Shown here one piece after another: positions 35,108 through 42,876 of a stretch of DNA of 64,000 nt. How positions within the stretch are numbered: position 1 is the stretch's first letter; the number at the start of each line of letters is the position of its first letter. The stretch comes from Sediminicola arcticus (lineage in GTDB: Bacteria; Bacteroidota; Bacteroidia; Flavobacteriales; Flavobacteriaceae). Where the stretch lies: assembly GCF_040566695.1 (NCBI RefSeq), contig NZ_JBEXAE010000001.1, forward strand, positions 248,001-312,000, read 5' to 3'. The position numbers and the translations under genes were made by a program. The notes under the pieces were generated by a model. The model had not been told where the DNA came from. It ran no database searches and was given only the letters and a program-made list of their open reading frames with translations.

Positions 35108-37279
35108 CTAAAAATTAAATGTGGCTCCCACTAAAAAGTTGATTCCAGCTTGTGGATAATATCCAGCCCCTTCTACTGTAGTAATTGTACCTGGGGTAGA
35201 AAAATCATCGTCGAAGGTAAAGAAATAGCCATTGGACACATATAACGAATCAAATATGTTATTTACCAATCCGGACAGAACAATACTTTTAATAAACGAA
35301 TTGGTCCTGATTTCATATTGAACATTAAAGTCGGTCTGTGAATATTCACTTAAAGTAGAATTTTCAGAATCGATATTGCCCATATATTGTTTGCCGACAA
35401 ACTTGGTCAATACACTAAACTGAAGGTTTTCTTTAGGTAAATAGGTTAATACATTACCAAAAATAACATTTGGGGAAAAGGAAATATTAGTATTTCCTAA
35501 TTCCTGCAAGACCCCATCTCTTTCAAAAACAAAATCTCTATTCTTATTGGAGCTCAAGGCAACATTTGGACTTATCCTGAAATGATCTCCGAGGGCTATG
35601 GCGGCATCTATCTCCAAGCCCATCCTATAGCTATCCCCAACATTGGCACGTAACGGGGCGCCAACATCGTTCAGTTCTCCCGTTAGCACCAATTGATCTT
35701 TATAGTTCATATAATAAACATTGGTGTTCAGCTGCACCTCTTGGGACACATAACGCCATCCAAGTTCAAAATCGTTGAGCTTTTCTGGCCTTGGACTACC
35801 ACTTTCATAATCATTCCGGTTAGGCTCCCGATTAGCCCTAGCATAGGACAAGTAAAAATTATTGTTTTGGTTTAGGTCATAGGTTATTCCTGCCTTAGGA
35901 TTAAAAAAATCAAAGGAATCATCTACCAAACCAGTATCTTCTCCATTGGCCATGTAGGACACCCTTCTATATTGCAGATCCCCGTAAAGGCTCCATTGGT
36001 TATCAAAAGCGTAATTCATCTTAGAGAAGAAATTAAAGTCGGTTTTTGTTGACGTATCGTCATAATAACGATCCCTGTAATCACTATCACCGGTATAGCG
36101 GGCCCAAATAATTTCTCCAAAGTGGTCCCCTTCATATTTGTTCCAACCCCCACCAAGTATCAGGTTGATTTTATCATCTGTATAATTAGCAGAAAAGGTG
36201 GTTCCGTAAAAATCATTATCCAACCAGCGCCTTCTAATAAGATCTGTGGTATCCACTAATTCACCATTAACAGTGATGGGGTCAAAACCATAATCTGCAA
36301 AATCCTCATCCTCCCTAAACTGTTCAAAGTAACCTCTACCTCTGGTATAATGCACTGCTAGGTTGGTATTCCATTGTTGGGAGATTTGTTCGTTCCAAAG
36401 TAATTGAAAATGGTCTTGTTTATAATTATCCACTTCATTATCATAGAATTGGGTATTTCCATTTTCATCGGTATAAATTCCAGAAGGATTAAAGGTCCTA
36501 TCCGATTCTAAAGTAGCCTTGTCTATCCCATACCAAGATTGATAGGTAATCTCATGGCCTCCAAACAGTAGGGCTTTTACTAGGGTATTATCATCCTTAT
36601 AGGCTCCTTGCAAAAAATAAGATTCTAATTCGGAAGATGCCCTATCCACGTAGCCATCGGAAGTAATCCTTGACAACCGCCCAGAAACCTCTACATGATC
36701 ATTCATAAGGCCGGTGCTGAACTTTAGGTTGTTCCTTAGCGTACCAAAGCTCCCCACAGAAGAAGATATTTGCGCATAGCCTTCTTCACTAATAGCATCT
36801 GTCAATAAATTTAAACTGGCCCCAAAAGCTCCTGCTCCATTGGTAGAGGTACCTACTCCGCGCTGCAATTGTAAACTTTCTATTGAGGAGGCAAAGTCTG
36901 GCATATTCACCCAAAAAGTACCATGGGATTCCGAATCGTTGTAGGGAATTCCGTTGATGGTAACGTTGACCCTTGTGGCATCACTTCCACGGACACGAAT
37001 ACCAGTATACCCTACCCCGGCACCGGCATCGGATGTGGTCACCACGGAAGGCAAAAAATTCATTAGGATGGGAATGTCTTGTCCTAAATTTCTAGGCCTG
37101 ATCTGCTCCTTAGTTAGATTGGAAAAGGTGACTGGTGATTCCTTGGTCACACGAATGGCAGATACAAAGACCTCGTCCAACGTAATTTTTTTACCCTCCA
37201 AAGAATCGATGGGTTGTTCTTGGCCAAAGACCGACAAGGCGGCACCAAACATGGCAACTGTTGTGAATAAAGTTTTCAT
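35108..37279 (-). CDS. TonB-dependent outer-membrane receptor, probably for thiamine
   Basis: A 723-residue TonB-dependent receptor with a signal peptide (about 1-19, ending SVFGQ), an N-terminal plug (about 35-165; GIRVRGSDATRVNVTINGIP near 111-130) and a 22-strand barrel ending in the terminal Phe of VGATFNF. A well-formed TPP riboswitch lies in its leader, 117 bases upstream, which makes thiamine or a derivative the likely ligand. The neighbouring operon encodes a PnuC/PnuT-type carrier and a thiamine-binding-like protein. A regulatory link of this kind, a THI element upstream of an outer-membrane receptor, is known in Bacteroidota. The ligand is inferred, not shown. Confidence 0.92.
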   Translation of the reverse strand: MKTLFTTVAMFGAALSVFGQEQPIDSLEGKKITLDEVFVSAIRVTKESPVTFSNLTKEQIRPRNLGQDIPILMNFLPSVVTTSDAGAGVGYTGIRVRGSDATRVNVTINGIPYNDSESHGTFWVNMPDFASSIESLQLQRGVGTSTNGAGAFGASLNLLTDAISEEGYAQISSSVGSFGTLRNNLKFSTGLMNDHVEVSGRLSRITSDGYVDRASSELESYFLQGAYKDDNTLVKALLFGGHEITYQSWYGIDKATLESDRTFNPSGIYTDENGNTQFYDNEVDNYKQDHFQLLWNEQISQQWNTNLAVHYTRGRGYFEQFREDEDFADYGFDPITVNGELVDTTDLIRRRWLDNDFYGTTFSANYTDDKINLILGGGWNKYEGDHFGEIIWARYTGDSDYRDRYYDDTSTKTDFNFFSKMNYAFDNQWSLYGDLQYRRVSYMANGEDTGLVDDSFDFFNPKAGITYDLNQNNNFYLSYARANREPNRNDYESGSPRPEKLNDFELGWRYVSQEVQLNTNVYYMNYKDQLVLTGELNDVGAPLRANVGDSYRMGLEIDAAIALGDHFRISPNVALSSNKNRDFVFERDGVLQELGNTNISFSPNVIFGNVLTYLPKENLQFSVLTKFVGKQYMGNIDSENSTLSEYSQTDFNVQYEIRTNSFIKSIVLSGLVNNIFDSLYVSNGYFFTFDDDFSTPGTITTVEGAGYYPQAGINFLVGATFNF

Positions 37280-37395
37280 TCGTAATACTTAGTTACGAAT
37301 AAAAGGGGCTATTATTCTTGTTAAAAATTGATTTTTTATTCTTTTCGATCACATTACTGCGTCGAAAATAAACGTTGGAAATTCCAAATAGCGAT

Positions 37396-37484
37396 TTTCG
37401 CATCCCTTGGCAGCATTACCTGCCCAGGTTCCTTGGGTATAATCTCAGCCTGCCTAAACAAGCACCCCTTTGAGACGATGCAAA
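37396..37484 (-). promoter_or_regulatory. TPP (THI-box) riboswitch
   Basis: On the minus strand the leader contains the two conserved TPP aptamer halves: GGGGTGC, then GGCTGAGATTATACCC (pyrimidine-sensing CTGAGA loop), followed by GAACCTGGGCAGGTAATGC and GGGATGCGAA. The outer helix P1 can form between TTTGCATC (37484-37477) and GATGCGAAA (37404-37396). It lies in the 343-base gap between DUF4301 and the receptor gene, whose start is 37279. Downstream elements such as TTGGAATTTCCAA could form the switching hairpin. TPP binding would lower receptor expression. A TAAATTTG -7-like motif (37481-37488) overlaps the 5' edge. Confidence 0.93.
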
Positions 37485-37622
37485 TTTACATGTAGGCATT
37501 CATATATCATAATAAAAACAAGAATATTTACAGAACCCATTTTACCTGTAAAAAATACATAATTAAGATCCCTATTTTTATGCCACTTCTTACTTCACAT
37601 ATACAAGATTGATCAGGACTAT

Positions 37623-39164
37623 TTATTTTACCTGGTGGGTAGGTTTTAACAAGTCATTTACGGTTTTAACAGGATTGAAGGTTACCAAGGGCACCTCCAC
37701 AAAAATGGTATTCCAAAAAGCCATGGCCCCATTCCACAATCCTGGAAGTTCCAAGGCTTTTAAGTTCTTTCCATCCTTGGTCTTTTCAGTAATAAACCCT
37801 TGCTTATGGTCAACAAAATTTAAAAGATTAAATTTTTCGCCTTTGTAGTTCTTCACACCACAGACCAAATCTACAGGATTAAAGTGGGTAGAATTTTTAA
37901 AAATCGCTACTTGACTGTCATTGGACATATCAACCTGAGCGCTTTCTATTATTTGAAGCGAAATATGATCTGATTTATCCTTTATCCAAAAAGGACCACC
38001 GCCAGGCTCGCCTTCATTTTTTACCATTCCACAAATACGGATGGGTCTATTGATCTTGTCCTTTACTATTTCCAATTGTTGTGCTATGGTAAAGCTATCG
38101 AAATTAGAAACAAATCTCACATTCAGATGATCTTCTAAAAAGGATTTTATCTCCTTCACCTTTTCCAAGGTCGCTTCATCTTTGTCCAAAAAAGCGGCAT
38201 AGGCGAATGTCTTTTCCTGTAATTTCAAGAGTAAGCCTGATAAGACCATTTTGCTTTTGGCAACCTGATCAACAACATCGTCTACCACAACATTATCAAT
38301 GTTTTTAATGAATATGATATCGGCATCCTGTTCATTTAGGTTCTCTATTAATGCTCCATGACCCCCAGGTCGAAAGAGCAAGGAACCGTCCGAATTTCGG
38401 AATAGTTCGTTTTCCATGGTTACCGCTATGGTATCCGTAGCTGGCTTTTGGTAGGAGTAACTAACATGGAACTCCGTTCCTGTAGCTTTGGAGACCATTT
38501 CCTTCACTGCTTTAAATTCTTCCTTGAACATGGTATCGTGTTGTTCGGAAATGGTAAAGTGAAGGTGTGCTGCACCATCAACCTTGGCGTAAAGGGAACC
38601 CTCTTTCAAATGTTCTTCAAAAGGGGTAGCCCCATGTTGACCATATTTATGAAAGGGCAAAAGACCTTTGGGATAAAACCCATAGTTTAATTTGTCCTCG
38701 GCCAACATTTCCTGAACAAAAAGATACACCTCCTCATCTTTAGTCTTGGTGGCACCCGCTATTCTTTTTTCAATTTTGTCGTAAAAAGGAAAGTTTTTCA
38801 TTCCTTCAACAAGTGCCTTTATGTCTTTATCTGCGGTCTTGTCCAAGTATCTTTTTAAAGTATCCTTTATTGGATCAAAAGATTCCAAAAAGCTAAACAG
38901 GGCCTTGAACATTCTAGATGCTGCACCTGATGCGGGTACGAATTTCAAAAGGAACTTTTTGGATTTTAGTGTATTAAAAATAGATATCAACTCCATTTCC
39001 TCGACAGGGCTAAACTTTAATATCCCGTCCGAAATTATGGATGCCTTTTCTAAATGAACAAAGGGAATACCTTCTTTGAAGGTTTCAATTTGGTCCAGTA
39101 CTTTGCCCTCCTTGATTCCTTTATCTACAAGTTGCTGTTGATCTTTTGATGAAAATGTTCTCAT
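37623..39164 (-). CDS. DUF4301 family protein, nucleotidyltransferase-like
   Basis: A 513-residue protein of DUF4301, with no established function. Several motifs run in the order seen in GT-A-type sugar-nucleotide pyrophosphorylases: PASGAASRM (77-85, like the GGxGTRM loop), PKGLLPF (165-171), PFEEHL (181-186), FRPGGHGALIENL (264-276) and IFIKNIDN (284-291, like the UGPase HNVDN strand). I infer a nucleotidyltransferase fold. Its ATG overlaps the stop of the NadR-like kinase gene by 4 bases, so it is the last gene of the transporter-kinase operon. A role in processing an imported cofactor, or an unrelated sugar-nucleotide role, are both open. Confidence 0.82.
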   Translation of the reverse strand: MRTFSSKDQQQLVDKGIKEGKVLDQIETFKEGIPFVHLEKASIISDGILKFSPVEEMELISIFNTLKSKKFLLKFVPASGAASRMFKALFSFLESFDPIKDTLKRYLDKTADKDIKALVEGMKNFPFYDKIEKRIAGATKTKDEEVYLFVQEMLAEDKLNYGFYPKGLLPFHKYGQHGATPFEEHLKEGSLYAKVDGAAHLHFTISEQHDTMFKEEFKAVKEMVSKATGTEFHVSYSYQKPATDTIAVTMENELFRNSDGSLLFRPGGHGALIENLNEQDADIIFIKNIDNVVVDDVVDQVAKSKMVLSGLLLKLQEKTFAYAAFLDKDEATLEKVKEIKSFLEDHLNVRFVSNFDSFTIAQQLEIVKDKINRPIRICGMVKNEGEPGGGPFWIKDKSDHISLQIIESAQVDMSNDSQVAIFKNSTHFNPVDLVCGVKNYKGEKFNLLNFVDHKQGFITEKTKDGKNLKALELPGLWNGAMAFWNTIFVEVPLVTFNPVKTVNDLLKPTHQVK

Positions 39165-39724
39165 TTTTTAAGTAATTTATCTATGTGTTCCACGGCCTTG
39201 GCCAACCGGGTTTTTTTATCACCCTTTAAAATAACAAAATTCCGATCGTATTCTTCTAAAGTATCCTTGAAATATAAAAACATTTGCTCTCTTTCATCGG
39301 GCTTATCCCTTAAATCGTCCTCTTCCCAAGGAATATCTATATAGGTCAATAAGTAAAGATCATAGGTGTTTGCCAACGCATACTTTTCCAATACAGGATC
39401 ACAATACCCCAAATAATAAGCTTCAGAATATACCTTGGTCTCAAGGAGATCCGTATCACAAATCAAAATAGTATTGGCCTTCTTTGATAGGGTATTTTCT
39501 AAGCGCATTTGACCTTCAGCAATGGGCAATAAATCCTTTGGCTCACAGGTATTTCGTTCATTATTCCATTTGTTTTGCAGGTATTCACGCGCATATTCTG
39601 GGACCCATACAGAATTGTAGTGTCTTGCCAATTGCTCTGACAGGGTCGTTTTGCCCGTAGATTCCGGACCGAACAAAACTATTTTAATAATGTCTGTGGG
39701 CTCTTGTTTAAACTTTTCTTCCAT
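39161..39724 (-). CDS. NadR-like P-loop kinase
   Basis: A 187-residue ATP-binding protein matching the C-terminal ribosylnicotinamide kinase domain of NadR, without the adenylyltransferase or DNA-binding parts. The P-loop is GPESTGKTT (19-27). WVPEYAREYL near 42-51 and the Asp pair in ICDTDLLETKVYSE near 86-99 are NadR-type substrate and Walker B motifs. ATG at 39724 is the only start that keeps the P-loop without running far into pnuC; it overlaps pnuC by 46 bases. NadR kinases phosphorylate nicotinamide riboside brought in by PnuC. Here, next to thiamine-type genes, it could phosphorylate thiamine instead. Confidence 0.87.
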   Translation of the reverse strand: MEEKFKQEPTDIIKIVLFGPESTGKTTLSEQLARHYNSVWVPEYAREYLQNKWNNERNTCEPKDLLPIAEGQMRLENTLSKKANTILICDTDLLETKVYSEAYYLGYCDPVLEKYALANTYDLYLLTYIDIPWEEDDLRDKPDEREQMFLYFKDTLEEYDRNFVILKGDKKTRLAKAVEHIDKLLKK

Positions 39725-40317
39725 GCGAGATACCCAAAAATGGCTATTATAGTGAATAAAAAATACTGAAAAGAGGTAAATATAAGTCCTTTGTATAAAT
39801 ATAAAGGGACCGATATAATATCTCCTATGATCCAATAAATCCAGTTTTCTATCTTTTTCTTGGCCATAAGCCACATCCCTACAAAGAAAACAGCCGTAGT
39901 AAAGGAATCTACGTACGAGGTCCAATTATCCAGTTTATCAAAAAACAGATAGACCACAAGTACAAATACAATGGTAGCTACAAATAGGATGGCAGACCAT
40001 TTCTTTTCCTTAAATGTTGTTGTAGTTATAGGAATAAAATGGGTGGCATCTACCTTTCTGGTCCAAACATACCATCCATAAATACTCATGGCAAAATAAT
40101 ACGCATTAATAAGCATATCCCCCAACAGACCAAAAACCAACAGAATATATACGAAGACCCCTGTACTGACGATTCCTGTTGGGAATACCAAAATATTCTC
40201 CCTCATAGAATACCAAACACTGAGAAAACCAAAAAACACCCCAATCATTTCCAAAATGATCAAATGGGTATCGGTTCCTTCATATTGTGCAAAAATCCAA
40301 TCAAAAATGGGGCTCAT
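39679..40317 (-). CDS. PnuC/PnuT family vitamin transporter
   Basis: A 212-residue membrane protein of the PnuC family with about seven hydrophobic segments. IENWIYWIIGDIISVPLYLYKG near residues 150-171 holds the conserved W-x-x-W and Asp/Pro positions of the family; FGFLSVWYSMRENILVFP near 29-46 is the first repeat. PnuC carries nicotinamide riboside; PnuT members carry thiamine. The upstream gene is a thiamine-binding-like protein and the TPP-riboswitch receptor lies downstream, which favours PnuT. It overlaps the upstream gene by 17 bases and the kinase gene by 46 bases, so translation is probably coupled. Confidence 0.9.
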   Translation of the reverse strand: MSPIFDWIFAQYEGTDTHLIILEMIGVFFGFLSVWYSMRENILVFPTGIVSTGVFVYILLVFGLLGDMLINAYYFAMSIYGWYVWTRKVDATHFIPITTTTFKEKKWSAILFVATIVFVLVVYLFFDKLDNWTSYVDSFTTAVFFVGMWLMAKKKIENWIYWIIGDIISVPLYLYKGLIFTSFQYFLFTIIAIFGYLAWKKSLNKSPQTLLK

Positions 40318-40561
40318 ACTCGCTTCTATCCGATTTTACGATTTTCATATACAACAAGCCTTTGTCTATCAACTCAAAAGCCTCTTTGATTTCTACTTGC
40401 AAAACGTACATCACCTTATCGTAATCCCCATAAATTTGAGTACTCAAAGGATTCTCTAAAATAGTGAGGCCAGAAGCCCTTAATTTTTTTATGAAATTAA
40501 TAATATGCTCCTCATACGTATCTTGTAAGGGAGATAGGGTAAGCTCAACGGAAATATTCAT
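40301..40561 (-). CDS. Thiamine-binding-like protein (YkoF/MTH1187 superfamily)
   Basis: An 86-residue protein with the ferredoxin-like fold pattern of the MTH1187/YkoF (DUF77, thiamine-BP) superfamily: a first strand VELTLSPL, a helix (THEEHIINF-type, here YEEHIINFIKKL), a strand containing NPLSTQIYGDY and a final helix and strand. YkoF binds thiamine in Bacillus. It has no signal peptide and would be cytoplasmic. It is the first gene of the overlapping operon with pnuC/T, the NadR-like kinase and DUF4301. The superfamily call is good; thiamine binding is inferred. Confidence 0.75.
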   Translation of the reverse strand: MNISVELTLSPLQDTYEEHIINFIKKLRASGLTILENPLSTQIYGDYDKVMYVLQVEIKEAFELIDKGLLYMKIVKSDRSEYEPHF

Positions 40562-40632
40562 GAAGTATAATTGTTTTTAAATGTAATGGAAGCGACTAAT
40601 TTTTTATAAATTTTGGATATGTACATACATTG

Positions 40633-41271
40633 TCATTCAATTTGCTTTACCGCATACACACAAGTATACTCTTCAAATTCCAAAAAATTGATGTCATAAA
40701 ATGATTGGTCCCCGTGGTACAATATCTCTGCAGTGGTCTTGGAATCCGCGAAGGAAAAATCCTTTACATCTACATGGTGTAAAAAACTTAACCCATGTTG
40801 GGCATAAATTTTATAAAGCGATTCTTTGGCCCCCCAGACAATGGTGAGCTTGCGCACGATGGCATCTGAATTGGCCAAGGTCTTGTACTCCTCCAACGGG
40901 GTGAATTTATTGGCAATCCTCAATATTTTGTCCCGTTGCATCTCTATGTCAATACCAACCTCATCAAAATCACCCAAAATAATACCAGTGAACTCGTGGG
41001 AATGGGTTATTGAAATATGCCGACCATCCCTTAAATGTGGTTTTCCAGCCTCGTCATAAAACAGGTCGTGATCCGTGTAACCAACAACGGCCAACAAGTG
41101 GCGGATGCTCAAAAATCCCCTTCTGTGAAGTTCAGATTTCATCTCATTAAGCCTGTTCTGACAATGTGGGGTCAAGACAATATCTTTGGAAAGCTCATCC
41201 TCTGTTTCCTCTAACTTCCAGATATGTACCACAACTCCAGGCCTTACTGTTATAGTTTTGTAAATAGCCAT
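40633..41271 (-). CDS. 4'-phosphopantetheinyl transferase superfamily protein
   Basis: A 212-residue Sfp/AcpS-superfamily enzyme that would transfer phosphopantetheine from CoA to a carrier protein. The two metal and CoA motifs are present: VGIDIEM (105-111) and WGAKESLYK (146-154). The SITHS motif (97-101) is also visible. It is divergent from ahcY, an arrangement common in flavobacteria. The target carrier protein, fatty-acid or secondary-metabolite type, cannot be told from here. Confidence 0.92.
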   Translation of the reverse strand: MAIYKTITVRPGVVVHIWKLEETEDELSKDIVLTPHCQNRLNEMKSELHRRGFLSIRHLLAVVGYTDHDLFYDEAGKPHLRDGRHISITHSHEFTGIILGDFDEVGIDIEMQRDKILRIANKFTPLEEYKTLANSDAIVRKLTIVWGAKESLYKIYAQHGLSFLHHVDVKDFSFADSKTTAEILYHGDQSFYDINFLEFEEYTCVYAVKQIE

Positions 41272-41299
41272 TGGTTTATTTAAGTAATTAGTACCTTTG
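41271..41299 (+). promoter_or_regulatory. Putative ahcY promoter
   Basis: TTG at 41271-41273, an 18-base spacer and TACCTTTG at 41292-41299 fit the Bacteroidota -33/-7 pattern well. The predicted start near 41306 leaves a leader of about 137 bases before ahcY. The -33 element sits at the first base of the divergent phosphopantetheinyl transferase gene. Confidence 0.55.
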
Positions 41300-41442
41300 C
41301 GTTCAGAATATAGCGGTAAAAAACGCTACATAACGAAAGTAAAAATAAATTAGTAAAGAAGTAAGCGGTTGGGATATAAATTAACCTTCTACTTTTAGTA
41401 TCACTGATATTTTATAAAATTATAACAAAAAAAATTGATCAC

Positions 41443-42759
41443 ATGAGCACCAAAACAGTTCCTTATGTACCAAATAAGGTAAAAGATATGTCCCTAGCTG
41501 ATTGGGGTAGGAAAGAAATCATATTGGCCGAAGCAGAAATGCCAGGCCTAATGGCCTTAAGAGAAGAATACCAGGATGAACAACCCTTAAAGGGTGCTCG
41601 TATAGCTGGATGTTTGCATATGACCATACAAACGGCAGTACTTATTGAAACCTTGGTTTCCTTAGGAGCAGAAGTAACCTGGAGCTCATGCAACATATTC
41701 TCTACCCAAGATCAGGCAGCGGCAGCAATTGCTGAGGCAGGCATCCCTGTTTATGCTTGGAAAGGAATGAATGAAGAAGAATTTGATTGGTGTATTGAAC
41801 AGACCTTGTTCTTCGGAGAGGACCGTAAGCCATTAAACATGATTTTAGATGACGGTGGTGACCTTACCAATATGGTGTTGGATAAATATCCAGAATTGGC
41901 AGCCGGCATCAATGGTCTATCCGAGGAAACAACCACTGGGGTTCACAGACTTTATGAAAGAGTGAAAAATGGCACGTTACCGATGCCTGCGATCAATGTA
42001 AACGACTCCGTTACCAAGTCAAAATTTGACAATAAATATGGTTGTAGAGAAAGTGCTGTAGATGCCATCAGAAGGGCTACGGACACTATGCTTGCTGGGA
42101 AAAGAGTTGTTGTTGCTGGTTACGGTGATGTTGGTAAAGGAACAGCAGCTTCTTTTAAAGGAGCAGGTTCTATTGTAACAGTAACTGAAATTGATCCTAT
42201 CTGTGCTCTTCAGGCAGCCATGGATGGATTTGAAGTCAAGAAAATGGAAACTGTTGTTGGTAATGCCGATATTGTAATTACCACTACTGGAAATAAGGAC
42301 ATTATCCAATCACAGCATTTTAAAGCAATGAAGGACAAGGTGATCGTTTGTAATATTGGTCATTTTGATAATGAGATCGATATGGCATGGTTGAACAAAA
42401 ACTATGGCTATACCAAAGACCAGATCAAACCACAGGTAGATAAATATACTATTGATGGCAAGGACGTGATCCTTTTAGCCGAAGGCCGATTGGTAAATCT
42501 TGGATGTGCCACAGGGCACCCAAGTTTTGTGATGAGTAATTCTTTCACGAACCAAACATTGGCACAAATTGAACTTTGGAAACACAAGGACAAGTATGAA
42601 AACGATGTGTACATGCTTCCAAAGCATTTGGATGAAAAAGTAGCAAAATTGCATTTAGCACGTTTGGGAGTTGAATTGGAAACATTACGTCCAGAACAAG
42701 CAAAATACATTGGGGTTACCGTTGAAGGACCATTTAAACCTGAATATTACAGGTATTAA
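41443..42759 (+). CDS. ahcY: Adenosylhomocysteinase
   Basis: A 438-residue S-adenosylhomocysteine hydrolase (SAH to adenosine + homocysteine), completing the methylation cycle. The NAD-binding motif GYGDVGKGTAASFKG is at about residues 225-239. SSCNIFSTQDQAAAAIA (about 81-97) and the C-terminal KPEYYRY, with its conserved Lys and Tyr, are present. Full length for the bacterial short form. The leader has no recognisable SAH riboswitch. A strong terminator follows 39 bases after the stop. Confidence 0.98.
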   Translation: MSTKTVPYVPNKVKDMSLADWGRKEIILAEAEMPGLMALREEYQDEQPLKGARIAGCLHMTIQTAVLIETLVSLGAEVTWSSCNIFSTQDQAAAAIAEAGIPVYAWKGMNEEEFDWCIEQTLFFGEDRKPLNMILDDGGDLTNMVLDKYPELAAGINGLSEETTTGVHRLYERVKNGTLPMPAINVNDSVTKSKFDNKYGCRESAVDAIRRATDTMLAGKRVVVAGYGDVGKGTAASFKGAGSIVTVTEIDPICALQAAMDGFEVKKMETVVGNADIVITTTGNKDIIQSQHFKAMKDKVIVCNIGHFDNEIDMAWLNKNYGYTKDQIKPQVDKYTIDGKDVILLAEGRLVNLGCATGHPSFVMSNSFTNQTLAQIELWKHKDKYENDVYMLPKHLDEKVAKLHLARLGVELETLRPEQAKYIGVTVEGPFKPEYYRY

Positions 42760-42798
42760 ATTTTATAGTACCTAACAATTAGTATTGTAAGGAATCTA

Positions 42799-42838
42799 GA
42801 ACCCTTATCTTATGAAAATTAAGATAAGGGTTCAATTT
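42799..42838 (+). terminator. Intrinsic terminator after ahcY
   Basis: GAACCCTTATCTTA (42799-42812), loop TGAAAAT and TAAGATAAGGGTTC (42820-42833) form a perfect 14-bp stem, with a T-run shortly after. Confidence 0.92.
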
Positions 42839-42876
42839 TTTTTAGTGACCTCCCCAATTAAACTAACCGTGTATTC

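Noticed and set aside
39725..39925. Extended N-terminus of the NadR-like kinase
   Set aside because: The extra 67 codons lie almost wholly in the carrier gene and do not resemble any kinase N-terminus; ATG at 39724 is better.
41300..41442. SAH or SAM riboswitch before ahcY
   Set aside because: The leader is AT-rich and lacks the conserved aptamer motifs; only a weak AGCG/CGCT hairpin is present.
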